Shown here one piece after another: positions 1 to 11,093 of a DNA stretch of 64,000 nucleotides. How positions within the stretch are numbered: the first letter of the stretch is position 1; each line of letters opens with the position of its first letter. The notes beneath the pieces were generated by a model, which did not search any database, was not told the DNA's origin, and was given only the letters and a program-made list of their open reading frames with translations. A program made the translations under genes and the position numbers. Origin of the DNA: Ophiura sarsii (taxonomy: Eukaryota > Echinodermata > Ophiuroidea > Amphilepidida > Ophiuridae); NCBI GenBank assembly GCA_035610835.1, contig CM069449.1:38299098-38363097 (forward strand), given 5' to 3'.

Positions 1-1816
1 TATTCTAGTGACACACAAATCTATTGGTAAGTGTGGTTAAGGAGATAGATTTTAAGATTAAATTAAATCCCTCCTGAAATTAAGTGATTTTACAGTATTT
101 AAATTGTCATACAAATATTCACTTCTTAGGCATATTAATCCATTAATAAATACATTTGATATTTGACTCTTTGCCAAGATACTCTGGAACCAGTCACTAA
201 TCAGATCTTGTTTTAATCTTTTGCTATTTCCTACTGGTAAATTTTGTTTTATTACTAGTAATTGACTTGTGGTTCTCAACATTTGTTCAATGTAATTTAT
301 GATGTATGTTTTGTTGTGTATTTGGATTAAATAATTAAATTACATTGGTTCGTTGATGATTGACAGGTGGTAACGGATCACACATGCTTCGGGACCGACC
401 AAAAAGCGACCGGCAATTTTTTGGTCGGTCCCGGAGGGCAACCAAACTTCTTCTTTTTTGCCAAACGAACCTCTCAGTGACTTGGCAGATCTTTTCTTGC
501 AAAGTGAGTTTGTAACTTCGTTGGATAATGAAACATACTTGTACTGGTACAAGTTCAGCATGCTCGCTCGTTGCGGAGATCAACTTATTTTCTAGCAAGG
601 TCACATCATAGATATATATTGCATTTGGTTCTCTAGGTATAGTGTTAGATAAGGCCACCCAAACCGTCAAGTACCGTTGGTTTCATTTGTTCACAATTTA
701 ACCCACTCAAGTTAGCACACAACCCTGTCAACCAATCATAACAGCTGATTATAACTATTTCCAATTATCCATATGCAGCCTTTTCACAATTTTGCAGCCA
801 TACTCATAACACGCAAGGAACACATCACCCTAACATGTCTTTGTGCACTTATAATAGTCCCGTCATTCACCACGGTATTAACTTACATATAATATGTATA
901 CAATGACCTGAAATAGTACTAATGGAAAGGTTACTGGTTTTGGTGAGAGATTGGTGCAGCCACTAGTTTTGTATGTACAAGGGTCAATACAATATATTGT
1001 GAATCTTAATAATGGAAAACTACACATGCGATGGTAATCCTGGGTAAATCATGCATTAGTGTTTCATGGTGTATAATCCATGTAACAACTAATTATAATG
1101 ACTGGTTTGTGTAGTTAAAGTGCCACATTATTATGGCTCAAACTTAAAGATTGCAATTGAAAAGTTAATAAAAAAAAGTTTATTATTTTATTTTTAATTA
1201 ATCATTAATCATTCATTAATCATTAGTTAATTATTTTTTAATAATTAATTACTCAATATTATAAATTATTGATACTTAATTAATCATAATTAATTATTTA
1301 TTAATCATTAATTAATTATCCATTAATTAATTAGTTGTTTTTGCCCCTGGTTGACTTTGATGTGATAAGTCTATTCTTGATTAGATACAAATATTCCTAT
1401 TTGGGACTTTTAACTCAAATGTTCAGGGGAGTTTGTTTATGTAAACAATCATGTACAATATAACTATGACTCTAAGTTCAGGGGAGTTTGTTTATGTATA
1501 CAATCATGTACATGCAATATAACTATGACTCTATGTTATAAAAACAGATCTTGAAACTTGATTTCAAGGAAACTGAAAGTGCATGTTTTGTTATGACACA
1601 ATTCTCTTTAAAATACTCTTCCTTTATTTCTGCTTGCATTCAAACTGAACCCCTCTAAGCGAGGATTGTGTTGTTAACACTCTTCTTGTTTTATTTGGCC
1701 TTATGTTATGTGATTTTTGGATATGAAGGGGTCAAGTCACTCTCTGGGAGGGTAAATAGGCAGGATTTGATGTATAAAAAAAAACCTGATTCAGCCTGAT
1801 GTATGTCAATTGTTTC
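1..1816. other. Intergenic DNA, no gene recognised
   Basis: I see no coding region or RNA gene here. It contains a short perfect hairpin (390-433), an AT-rich low-complexity stretch of ATTAAT words (about 1165-1335), and an imperfect direct duplication of about 65 bp (about 1418-1540) built on TTCAGGGGAGTTTGTTTATG. The short open frames have no recognisable domain or biased composition. Confidence 0.6.
390..433. repeat. 16-bp-stem perfect hairpin
   Basis: CGGGACCGACCAAAAA is followed by a 12-nt loop and its exact reverse complement. It could be a remnant of a small inverted-repeat element. It ends in no T-run typical of a bacterial terminator, and the genome is eukaryotic, so I assign no terminator role. 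Confidence 0.6.
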
Positions 1817-2199
1817 TTAAAGGGGCATTGAGAGATACGTATGGGAGTGCGCCCTCAATTATCCTGGAAATCAGTTTTTTTGGCATCAAAGTAATACTTA
1901 GGCATTCTAACTAACATCTGAAACAGTTTTCCAACATTCACCGTTTATCATATAAAATGTCATGATATTCTTAGTTTCGATATGATGATATCAAAACTAG
2001 GTGCTGAATTCGGAAGTTATGCTATCGTTTTACGTGTGGCCTTCACGTCAAATCTCAACCTGGAAGTGCCGTTATTTTCTTATTTGGCATGAAGGCGATG
2101 TTGGAATTGTATGACATTTTGGATTTGGGCTATGTTGATGATTATCTTTACGTTATTTGCTCATTTAGTATATCGATACATCTCTCAATGCCCCTTTAA
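1817..2199. mobile_element. TTAA-flanked MITE, family A copy 1
   Basis: This 383-bp element begins TTAAAGGGGCATTGAGAGAT and ends in the near-perfect reverse complement, CATCTCTCAATGCCCCTTTAA without its first base. TTAA at both ends is the usual target duplication of piggyBac-superfamily transposons. It has no coding capacity and is therefore non-autonomous. A second copy lies at 57532-57930. The superfamily call rests only on TTAA and is an inference. Confidence 0.75.
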
Positions 2200-2990
2200 A
2201 TCTTGGGTATACCGGTGTCAAGTAGCTATTGGTGAGTAAGCGGAATATGTGGGAGTTTAAGAGTGTCATGTGATACATTTTCTTATTTAGTTTTATGTAG
2301 TTGTTGGGACCCTGGGTACAAATTCCCCCTAGATATACCCTCGAAATGTCAGTAGTGCTTAGGACTGGTTTATACTTTGATCAGTTCCAAATTGGCGAGC
2401 CTCCTTACAGCAGTGAATTATATACAGTAGAACATGGCGTTCAGGTACGCATCAGGCAAACTGTGCATTGCATGCGTGATGCTGTGTATCACATGCGTGG
2501 TGCGAGTGCATGCCAAAATCATGTGCAAAAGTTTGGATTGCGCAGAGAGATAAACACGCATATTTCTTGTCAATTTGGAACTGCAGACTATTCGCAACTA
2601 GCTAGCAGGAAACAGTAGCGGCTAGCCGCTAATACTAGCGGCTAACACTATCAGAATTTGCATAAACAGTAAGCCGCTACTAACTAATTTACACGTGATT
2701 CTATTAGCGGCTAGTTAGCGGCTAACCCTGCTAATTTGCATAAACAGTAGCGGCTAACTAGCCGCTATTAACTAATTTGCATGTGATTCTATTAGCGGCT
2801 AGTTAGCGGCTAACCCTGCTCGATAACCATAGCAGCTAACTATCGGCTAGCATTAGCGGCTAGCTAGCTGCTAGTATCAAGTATTTTGCTATGGGTAACT
2901 TAAGTACCACCTAACTAAAATGTATGGTGTAAAGGTACAAGTCAAGCTCTTAGGTTGTAGGCTTTGCTCTAGGCTTGCTATAATGCTATT
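2200..2990. repeat. Intergenic; TAGCGGCTA-rich palindromic cluster at about 2612-2880
   Basis: The first 400 bp carry nothing I recognise. From about 2612 to 2880 the short palindrome-like word TAGCGGCTA and its variants recur more than ten times. They are embedded in two imperfect copies of an ~80-bp unit (about 2660-2820) containing CTAATTTGCATGTGATTCT. This is a small local tandem amplification; no coding function is visible. Confidence 0.6.
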
Positions 2991-2995
2991 TTCGG

Positions 2996-3320
2996 GTTAG
3001 ACGACGAAAAAAACCAAACCTGTTGTACGGGCCCAGACATTTTTTTGTTGAACATTTTGGGAAATGTTTCGCTTTTTTTTCTTTTCTTTTTTTCTTTTTT
3101 TGTGCCGAAAAAAAAATCAAAAAATTGTGAAAATTCACCAAATATTCCTGACATATGAGAGAGACAAAAATAAAAGCCTGCCCAAAAATTGTGAAAATTC
3201 ACCAAATATTCCTGACATATGAGAGAGACAAAAATAAAAGCCTGCCCGACTGACCCTACCTGAAACGTCTGTTTGCCCGTAGAACACAGGTTTGTTTGTT
3301 TTTTTGTTGCCGGAGGGGAT
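2996..3320. mobile_element. MITE-like element with internal 64-bp tandem duplication
   Basis: The left end (AAACCAAACCTGTTGTACGG) and right end (CCGTAGAACACAGGTTTGTT) form imperfect terminal inverted repeats. The interior has a 64-bp unit in two nearly exact copies (about 3118-3246) starting at AAATTGTGAAAATTCACC. Related ends occur at about 20215-20365 and 21236-21506, so this is a dispersed family. No coding sequence is present. Confidence 0.5.
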
Positions 3321-3463
3321 AAATACAAGATTAGTAATATGCTGTTGATTTTAAGATCTTTGGTTATATGGCTCATTTTCTCCATCAACCCTAACCTTTC
3401 TCATCACTACAAAACGCTAACAACTATGTGTTGTTCCCGGGGTGCTGTTAGTGCTTTACAAAT

Positions 3464-3878
3464 GTGATGCGATCTGTGAAAACCCGTCAGATGTCGCAAA
3501 ATGTGAACTAGGGATTTTTTTTAAAATTTTTTTTTAAGATTTGTTTAAAGAAAATTAAATTCCAATACTTTGTGTCATCATCTTTCATGAAATTTCATCT
3601 TCAAAAACTTACTTAAATCACTTTTATTATTAACCGTATAATGTTATTCTTTTGAATTTTGTATATTTTTGGCTTGTTTACATGATTTCTTGTTTCGTAG
3701 CTTGACATCACATCACATCACATCACAATCATCATTCACTCCTAACTTTTTTTTGTAGTGATCGTAGAAAAATGATCGAAACAGTTCTGTAATCAGCACA
3801 GTTTTAGCTTTCTTATGATATAAATATCTCCAATATGAAAATAGCCACCATGTGGCGAGTTTTCACAGATCGCATCAC
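3464..3878. mobile_element. Inverted-repeat MITE
   Basis: The 5' end GTGATGCGATCTGTGAAAAC is matched at the 3' end by GTTTTCACAGATCGCATCAC apart from a substitution or two. The 415-bp interior is AT-rich and non-coding. A short direct CATCA repeat sits at about 3707-3725. The target duplication is unclear. Confidence 0.65.
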
Positions 3879-4887
3879 GTATGTCAATGCCTGTAATTTG
3901 AAGTCATTTGATTCATTTTCTCCATTTAGTAACACCTCTTATGTCAGTTTTGGCCCCTGTGTACCTTTTGCTTCACCCCTTTCATACCTTTAATGAAAGT
4001 TCAGCAATGTTAGCGCCAGTGGTTTGAAGATGTAGAAGTAATTTTGATTCACTCACACTTTTATGTGGGTGTTGTCAGCCCCTGGGTAAGTTTTTTGTTC
4101 TTCCTAGGTATACCCCATGTCACTTTTAGTGATTGGTGATTCACAAATGTCAATGCCTTGGATACACCGCTATTGGTTTTACCATATACAAAAGAGATTT
4201 TTCCGAAACCGCAACGTCTATTTCAAGGATTACTGAACCAATACTTGGGCATGTTTGTACTTATTACTCCAAATATGGCAATGAATTTCAATACTTTTGA
4301 CATTTTTGAAACATTTAGTAAAATTTTGTAACGTCATCTGCAGACGCCTGCCACTTGGAAAGTGTTAACGTTGCACATCGATTCATTTGATCCGTTTTGA
4401 TACGTTTTCAGGCAATTTGCCAGTGTATGTGGGTGTATAGGTTCCCGGGTATGAGTTTCTTAGGGGTATTCCCCTTGTCATTGGAACGGATTGATGATTC
4501 ATAAAATATTCGTGCCGGGGATTTGAAGTTCTTTACTTCGGTCATGTGATTCACTTTCTACAAATAGTTACATATTCAGGCAATTTGCCAGTACTGTGGG
4601 GTGTTAGCCCTTTGGTATTTCACATATGTATGATTTTACCACCTGTCAAGCAAATTCAATATCCGCTTTTGTCTAAAAGTGACTTTTTACCAATATTTGG
4701 CCTCAAGTGCCACTCCATGGATAATTTGAACTAAACCGTGGGTAATAGAAAAGCGGAAACCTATAAGGGTTGCTTTTATGTCATCTTTTTCAGTCTGCTG
4801 ATATTACTTAGCACAAATTACTGTGGTCTAGATATGCTAAGAAACTTACCGGTGACTGAATACGCATGCCGGCAAATAAATGTTCTT
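3879..4887. repeat. Decayed dispersed/tandem repeat tract with a truncated MITE
   Basis: Several diverged copies of a unit containing GATTCATTTTCTCCATTTAGT and GGCAATTTGCCAG occur between about 3890 and 4640 and again near 5100-5160. This suggests an old tandem family broken by later insertions. One such insertion, lacking its left end, lies at about 4168-4368. I see no gene. Confidence 0.45.
4168..4368 (+). mobile_element. TTAACACTTTCC MITE, left-truncated copy
   Basis: It matches the internal body of the family seen at 25870-26097 (TTTTACCATATACAAAA, GATTACTGAACCAATAC, TCTGCAGACGCCTGCC) and ends GGAAAGTGTTAA. The left terminal inverted repeat is missing or too diverged to see. Confidence 0.65.
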
Positions 4888-5094
4888 TTAACACTTTCCA
4901 CCCGGCAGGCGTATGCAGACGACATTCCAAAATGTTTCAAAAATGTATAAATAATTCAATTTTATTACGGTATTTGGAATAACTATAAGGAATGCAGTAA
5001 TATGAGTACAAACATACCTACTATTGATTCAGTAATCTTTGAAAATATATGTTTTGTATAATGGTAAACCTAAAAGTCGCGTGGAAAGCGTTAA
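4888..5094 (-). mobile_element. TTAACACTTTCC MITE, full-length copy (reverse)
   Basis: It starts TTAACACTTTCCACCCGGC and ends CGCGTGGAAAGCGTTAA, giving ~17-bp terminal inverted repeats with TTAA at both ends. Relative to the copy at 25870 it is inverted: the GCAGGCG...GCAGACGAC block comes first. TTAA target sites suggest piggyBac-type mobilisation (inference). Confidence 0.75.
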
Positions 5095-5764
5095 CTTGGA
5101 TCACATGATTCATTTTCAGCATATTAATTAGACATTAATTAAGGCAATTTGCCAGGCAGGATTTAGCTGTTTTGTTTTTTACTTGTTTTGTTTATTTTTA
5201 TTATTTTTCCGCCTGTCAAAGAAATGATATATCCGGCCTTTTGTCTGTTCTTGGACTAAGTCATGTTTAACCATTGCCAAGTGCCAATCCCTGGATAATA
5301 TGAACCATGTTCAGAAATCTTATTCATATGTGTTCCAGCGAGGTTAAACTCTCGATTAACGGCTGTGTGAATCATGTCATGGTTTCCCGAAACACTAACC
5401 GAGAGTTAGCCGAGAGTGTGTGTGCCATGTGAATCCATCTGTAATGTTAAACGCGAGTGAGAATTTTGACCTGTGACCCTGGTCTTCCCGCAAAATGAAG
5501 AATCACACGACCTTGAGTTAACCTCGAAGCTACCGCAGTGGTACTGTTATACTCGAGGCTAAGTTTGTCGTCTGGACAGGCACTCTGGGTTAACAGTATA
5601 ATATTTTTAAACTTGAGAATAGTGGCCGCCTGAACAGGCCTATGTGCAACTTGTGGTCTGAAGGCCACATTGCTAATAACCGGGAACCCCAATCCCAATC
5701 CATAATTGGGTCCGAAGAGGTTCAAATTTGTATTAGGTGAAGTTTTAGGGTGTAGCATTAGCAA
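5095..5764. other. Intergenic DNA, nothing recognised
   Basis: There is no coding domain, RNA gene or clear transposon boundary. The 5330-5470 part repeats the words CGAGAGTTAGCCGAGAG/GTTAAACTCTCGATTAACGG, a possible remnant of an inverted repeat. Confidence 0.4.
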
Positions 5765-6132
5765 TTAAAGGTGTATGTTCCGATCACTTTTTTTTTGGCT
5801 ACGATTTTTCTTCTCACATCATGATATTTTGATATCAGAAGAATCCCTATATTTTTCTCATTATGTCTGTAAAATCTTAGGGGCCAGAAATGTTCCATTT
5901 AGAAATTATAGGCTAAAATGTGGTGAATTACTGCCAAAGGTGGTTAACCACCAGCCAGTTTGTGTACTACTCAATGGGCAAAAAAAAATTGACCTTGTGC
6001 TTCTAAAATTAGAACCATTGGAGTTATGCAACTCAAACTTTGGAATGTGACAAATTTAGGTAGGACCTTTCATGTAAAATAGAAAACATCAAGTTGAAAA
6101 TTGGGCCACCCATCAGAACATCTAAGTATTAA
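5765..6132. mobile_element. TTAAAGGTAGATG MITE family B, diverged copy
   Basis: It shares the order of blocks with the two better copies at 10318 and 12251: CGATCAC, a TTTTCTCATTATG-like block, GTGGTTAACCACC, GTGTACTACTCAATGGG and GCAACTCAAACTTTGGAA. The left end TTAAAGGTGTATG is recognisable; the right end is degraded. An old copy. Confidence 0.65.
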
Positions 6133-6149
6133 AATATTTCCCCTCCAAC

Positions 6150-6424
6150 AGACACAATGCTGGGATTAACCAAACCTGTTGAACCCACTAGATGGCACTG
6201 AAAAAGTACAATGGCTTTCCAGAGCTCTCTGTCCTTCATCCCTGTCTTGAAGTCTGCTGCTTGTCTTCAGACCAGTGTCTGCCTTTAGGATGTCAATGTA
6301 TATGAGCGCAGGTCTTCCCGGTTTCAGTCACCCATGTTTTGGTATTCAGTGGATGGGCTAGCTTGGATGCTGGTTCCTCACTACTGGAACAATGACCAGC
6401 AATCTGGTTCTTCTCTCACTGATC
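6150..6424 (-). pseudogene. LINE reverse-transcriptase C-terminus, 3' piece
   Basis: Read on the minus strand this continues the LINE piece at 6663-6878 after the MITE between them. Recognisable words with frame breaks are VREKNQIAGHC, EEPASKL, then an ETGKTCAHIH-like stretch and a DRELWKAIV-like stretch. In non-LTR retrotransposon proteins the RT C-terminus carries a conserved R-x-AGHC...SKLVLW...GRP...TYID...DR..WR run, and the order here fits. Stops and frameshifts show it is dead. The exact clade is unknown. Confidence 0.6.
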
Positions 6425-6660
6425 TTAAACGCTTTCCACATGGCAGGCGTCTGTAGACGACATTCAGAAATTTCACAAATGTTTCAAAAATGTCAAATGT
6501 ATTGTATTTCATTACCATATTTGGAATCACCATGAGAAATGCATTGAAATAAGTACAAACATGACTAGTATTGGTTTAGTAATCCTTGAGATAGACTTGG
6601 GAAATATTTCTGAGAAATCTGTTGTAGTGGCAAAACTATTTGCCACATGGAAAGGGTTAA
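6425..6660 (-). mobile_element. TTAACACTTTCC MITE inserted in a LINE
   Basis: It starts TTAAACGCTTTCCACATGGC and ends GCCACATGGAAAGGGTTAA, with TTAA on both sides. The interior carries the family blocks GGCGTCTGTAGACGACATTC and TTTAGTAATCCTTGAGATAG in reverse orientation. It splits a LINE coding remnant into 6150-6424 and 6663-6878, so it is younger than that LINE copy. Confidence 0.75.
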
Positions 6661-6662
6661 GG

Positions 6663-6878
6663 CTAGTTAGTGGTAGATCTCCATGTAGTTCCACGTTTGT
6701 TATGTTGTTTCTGGTGAACATTGAGGACTGTTCTCAGCAAGCGGGTGTAGCAGCCGTCTAGTTCTTTTGCCAGTTTTGGTGTGACGGTCCATGCTTCGCA
6801 ACCACAAAGGAGCATAGATTCTCCAGTAGCAGTAAAAAGTTGTAGCTTAAATCTACTTTTAGGAGAGTTAACTCCCAA
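6663..6878 (-). pseudogene. LINE reverse-transcriptase C-terminus, 5' piece
   Basis: The minus-strand open stretch of about 70 residues contains LQLFTATGESMLLCGCEAWT followed by LAKELDGCYTRLLRTVLNV. This is the characteristic segment just after the RT palm/thumb of many animal non-LTR retrotransposons (…VESVLLYGCEAWTL…LDGCYTRMLR…NV…). It is truncated on the 5' side. The 3' continuation is displaced beyond a TTAA MITE. It is a non-functional fragment. Confidence 0.75.
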
Positions 6879-6880
6879 TT

Positions 6881-7539
6881 TTGTGTAAGCTTACTGCAAG
6901 CTCTCCGGTGCAGCTGACCCTGTGGTCCCCTGATGAAAAAATAGTTGAGAACCCATGGTTTAGAGTAGACTACAGCAGGAACTTTCGCAGCATATAATTG
7001 GAAAATCTTGGATATATGCTATTAAAACTATCTGACCCATCATTCTATTTCTAATAAGAATAGCACAAAAAATAGTAAAAAGTGGATAAATGCTATTAAA
7101 ATAGTCTGACCATCAACCTGTTAATGCCAGTATTTGTTATAACACCAGTGATTCTTGTAGGAACAGCCACTTCCGTAGTCATAGTGCAGGTGGATTAATT
7201 ATTACATAGAATTATATAGAAAACAAATTAATTGCATCTTTTCAGGCTTTGATGTTAAACCGACCACACCTCGTGATCAATCGAGTTTCAACCTATTGGT
7301 CCACCCACATTTATATGACAAATGCTTTACTCACAGTTTATTTTTTGTATAATTTCAAAAATATGGTATTATCTTTTTTGTATGTGCATTTTTACTCATC
7401 TGTATTGCATTGTACTTTGCCAGCCAAGTGTTACTTAATGGTGGATGGGTGAGTGTGGAGGATCAAAACTGATTTCTAAACTGTTCTTTCCAACATGGCT
7501 TATCTATATTCAATCCTGCATGTGTTACCTTGAAGTAAG
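6881..7539. other. Intergenic DNA, nothing recognised
   Basis: I see no supported gene, RNA or complete repeat. Short open frames here lack domain signatures. Confidence 0.4.
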
Positions 7540-8223
7540 TTAAGGGGGCTGTGGACTCTCAGGTACAGCCTCCGTAAAACTGCCGTAACGTCTTCAATAT
7601 TCATTTAATCTTTATAAACTTACACAGTTTTTTGCAGAAAAGGGTTCAATGAATCCAACCATAATAATGAAATTGACCATTTTGGAAAAAAATTATAAAA
7701 AACACGTTTTTTGACCCATTTTAGGTTTGGAAAAGATAACTCAAAATATATTTTGTTAAATGTTATCATACTAGTTTTATGATAATCCTGATAACATTCC
7801 CCAGGAGCGTTTTTTTTTTTTTTTTTTGAATAATCAATTATTTTTTGAGTTATAGACCAAAAAGTGCCAAAAAATGTGATTTTTTTTCCCCGTTTTTTGG
7901 CACTTTTTGGTCTATAACTCAAAAAATAATTGATTATTCAATAAAAACAAAAAAATGCTCCTGGGGAATGTTATCAGGATTATCATAAAACTAGTATGAC
8001 AAAATTTAACAACATATATTTTGAGTTATCTTTTCCAAACCTAAAATGGGTCAAAAAACGTGTTTTTTATAATTTTTTCCAAAATGGTCAATTTCATTAT
8101 CATGGTTGGATTCATTGAACCCTTTACTGCAAAAAACTGTATACATTTATAAAGATTAAATGAATATTGAAGAAGTTACGGCAGTTTTACGGAGACTGTA
8201 CTGAGAGTCCACACCCCCCTTAA
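7540..8223. mobile_element. 684-bp foldback MITE (TTAA flanks)
   Basis: TTAAGGGGGCTGTGGACTCT at the left is mirrored at the right by GAGAGTCCACACCCCCCTTAA minus its first base. The two arms of about 325-340 bp are near-perfect reverse complements along their whole length, meeting around 7880-7895. There is no coding region. A transcript crossing it would form a very long hairpin. The target duplication is TTAA. Confidence 0.85.
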
Positions 8224-8463
8224 AGGGGCTAAAGGTGATTTTGTTTTGTTTTGCAGGAGTAGCTTAGAAGTGAAGGTTAACTATATAGAATCCCCATCAA
8301 GTAATGTTTTCACATTAAAAATCTATAAAATGAAAGAAAACACCAGTGTTGAGGAAACAAGCACCTCTATTCATTTAGATGGTTGAATTTGTATTTGATA
8401 AATTTAAAAAAAAATTGAATTGTATTCTTATTTGGACCCTTCCAGTCTTATCTTTTGTTGGGT

Positions 8464-9325
8464 ATATTATCACACCTAAACTACATACAAAAGAAAGCAT
8501 ATTATCACACCTAAACTACACACAAAAAAGCATATTATCACACCTAAACTACATACAAAAAAGCATATTATCACACCTAAACTACATACAAAAAAGCATA
8601 TTATCACACCTAAACTACATACAAAAAAGCATATTATCACACCTAAACTACATACAAAAAAGCATATTATCACACTTAAACTACATACAAAAAAGCATAT
8701 TATCACACCTAAACTACATACAAAAAAGCATATTATCACACCTAAACTACATACAAAAAAGCATATTATCACACCTAAACTACATACAAAAAAGCATATT
8801 ATCACACTTAAACTACATACAAAAAAGCATATTATCACACCTAAACTACATACAAAAAAGCATATTATCACACCTAAACTACATACAAAAAAGCATATTA
8901 TCACACTTAAACTACATACAAAAAAGCATATTATCACACCTAAACTACATACAAAAAAGCATATTATCACACCTAAACTACATACAAAAAAGCATATTAT
9001 CACACTTAAACTACATACAAAAAAGCATATTATCACACTTAAACTACATACAAAAAAGCATATTATCACACCTAAACTACATACAAAAAAGCATATTATC
9101 ACATCTAAACTACATAATACAAAAAAGCATATTATCACACCTAGAAACTACCGTACAAAAAGCATATTATCACAGCTTAACTTCATACAAAAAAGCATAT
9201 TATCACACCTAAACTACATAATACCAAAAAGCATATATTATCACACCTAAACTATATTATACAAAAAAAAAAAAATAACCATAACTTATAAAAAAAACCT
9301 TATTATCACACCTAAACTACATAAT
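8464..9325. repeat. 33-bp minisatellite, about 25 copies
   Basis: The unit is TATTATCACACCTAAACTAC followed by ATACAAAAAAGCA. Copies between 8530 and 9100 are almost identical, differing mainly by a C/T change (CACACCTAAA or CACACTTAAA). The last few copies (after 9110) are degraded by small insertions. Because 33 is a multiple of three and the unit has no stop in two frames, long artificial open frames run along both strands. These are not genes. Confidence 0.95.
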
Positions 9326-9524
9326 GATTGAACAAATCACTGCTATTCCCTTTAATGTAGGTATGGGGGTGGTGTCAAATGATCCAGGAATTGCGTAGCA
9401 ACATGAAGTAGAACATTTCAAATGATTTCATAGTTAAAGTAGAAACAGATCTTAGCATTTGAGGCCATCACCTCTTCAGCATTGTAATGCTATATATCCA
9501 TATCACATTTGGTTGATCATGCAG

Positions 9525-9862
9525 CCCGGGGGAGGGGGAGGGGGAGGGGGGTACTCAGATTTTTGTTGGGTAGGGATGTGCCGCCAGCAAAATGAAAATT
9601 GACCCAAACATTTCCAATTTTCGGGGAAAAATGGACCCATATCTTTATCGGTAACCCATACTTTTCCTATATATTTGACAGGTTCTGCTAAAATTTCGGT
9701 GTATAATAGCAAAATTAAGGCTTTTAGACTCATAAATTTACCAAAAATGGCTTTGAAAAGGGGTCATTCATTTACCAGAGGGTAAAAAATGGGACCTTAT
9801 TTGGCGGCACATCCCCGTAACATCATATCCATTAAGTACCCCCCCCCCCCCCCTCCCTGGCC
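9525..9862. mobile_element. G-run-ended element, family G1 copy 1
   Basis: The left end is CCCGGG plus GGGAGGGGGAGGGGGG and TACTC. The right end has AAGTACC followed by a C-run and CTCCC. Subterminal blocks GGGATGTGCCGCCA and TGGCGGCACATCCCCG are reverse complements, so this is an inverted-repeat element with homopolymeric G/C ends. The copy at 11476-11873 has an 8-bp target duplication, so a hAT-type origin is likely. Confidence 0.65.
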
Positions 9863-10317
9863 TGTAGCACCATTTGACTTCACCATCCAAGTGTGAGGAA
9901 ATGTAAAAGTTATATGTCATCTTTTATTATAGCTTCTAACCTGACTCTCAACATGTAAAACAAGTGTTAAGTGGGGCAATACACATCACCATATGAGTGT
10001 TTGTCATAAGGATGTGGGGTCATCATTGCTCAGTAACCCAGTCACACACTTCAGGTTATTATTCATCAACCACAGAGAGTGATCTTGCAATTTAACACTG
10101 GGAGGTTTCATAGCCTTGATTCCTTCGTGAACTTGGCCACTGCCTCAAACTCATGAACTTTTGGCCCAGCTGTATCCTCCCTTTCCTGAGGGTTGGAAAC
10201 AGGCAATGAGATTGATGGTCTTGATATTTGGCCGCCATCTTTTAAAATGGCGGACCAAAATTGAGGGCGTGAACGGACGTGTCATGAAAATCCAGGACAT
10301 TTCCATTCATTTCTAAC
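9863..10317. other. Intergenic DNA, nothing recognised
   Basis: It contains a small palindrome GGCCGCCATCTTTTAAAATGGCGG-like near 10231-10254 and no supported gene. Confidence 0.4.
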
Positions 10318-10672
10318 TTAAAGGTAGATGACCCGATCACATTTTCGTAACACAGAATTATTTCAAACATACGGAGATTTTCATATCATATGAAAGCTCG
10401 TATTTTTCTCATCATCATGCTGAAATTTGACAGCCTAAATCGGTATAATTACGGAGAAATCGATGAAATAACGTCGAATTACCGTGAATGGTGGTAACCA
10501 CCGATATAGTTTGTGTACTACTCAATGGGTACAGTTCACAGCATCTTGTGCGTCTAAAATAAGAACCATTAGAGCTATATGCAACTCAAACTTTGGAACA
10601 CAACTTTTTTAAGGATAACCTTTCATGTAGAATAGAAAACTTCAAGTTGAAAATCGGAACATCTACCTTTAA
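10318..10672. mobile_element. TTAAAGGTAGATG MITE family B, copy 1
   Basis: The 355-bp element starts TTAAAGGTAGATG and ends CATCTACCTTTAA, a perfect 13-bp inverted repeat that includes the TTAA target site. It is nearly identical to 12251-12603, implying fairly recent activity of the family, while 5765-6132 is an old copy. It has no coding capacity. Confidence 0.85.
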
Positions 10673-11093
10673 CTGCCTATGCGCAAGTCTACCCGACATA
10701 ACAACACCAAAGCGCCCGATAAGTCCAATTTGAACTGTAGCGCGACTATCAATCGCTAAGCTGCGCCGTGGACCTAAATCAGTGCACCCTATCGCGTCAT
10801 CACGCAATGCACAACGCTGTGTGAAACCACCGATGCATTGCGGTGTTATGGTGGGTGAATAAGCTCATGTTGATTCAGGAGTTGATCAGCATGCACTTTG
10901 GAACTGTCTGTTTTTCAGTCTTCACATTGAGCAACCTAGCAGAGGCCATGTATAAATTTTGAGGAGGGGAGGGATTCAGTCTATTTTGCTCTGGGCAGCT
11001 TGTGTTGGTTTGAGTAGAGTTTGAGTAGAGGTACCTTTGACCTTCTCCTTGTATGACAACTTTTGCCATCCCTCTTGCAATGTGGCCAATAGA

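Noticed and set aside
390..433. Hairpin as a transcription terminator or microRNA
   Set aside because: Stem of 16 bp is too short for a pre-miRNA and there is no bacterial context for an intrinsic terminator.
2301..2618. 105-codon plus-strand open frame
   Set aside because: It runs into the TAGCGGCTA repeat cluster and has no domain; part (about 2530-2590) resembles a non-coding stretch near 29020-29070.
8379..9212. 277-codon plus-strand frame and 220-codon minus-strand frame
   Set aside because: Both lie on the 33-bp minisatellite; the period is a multiple of three, so frames stay open without selection.
8464..9325. Regular short repeats that might be a CRISPR array
   Set aside because: Units are contiguous with no unique spacers and the genome is eukaryotic; it is a minisatellite.
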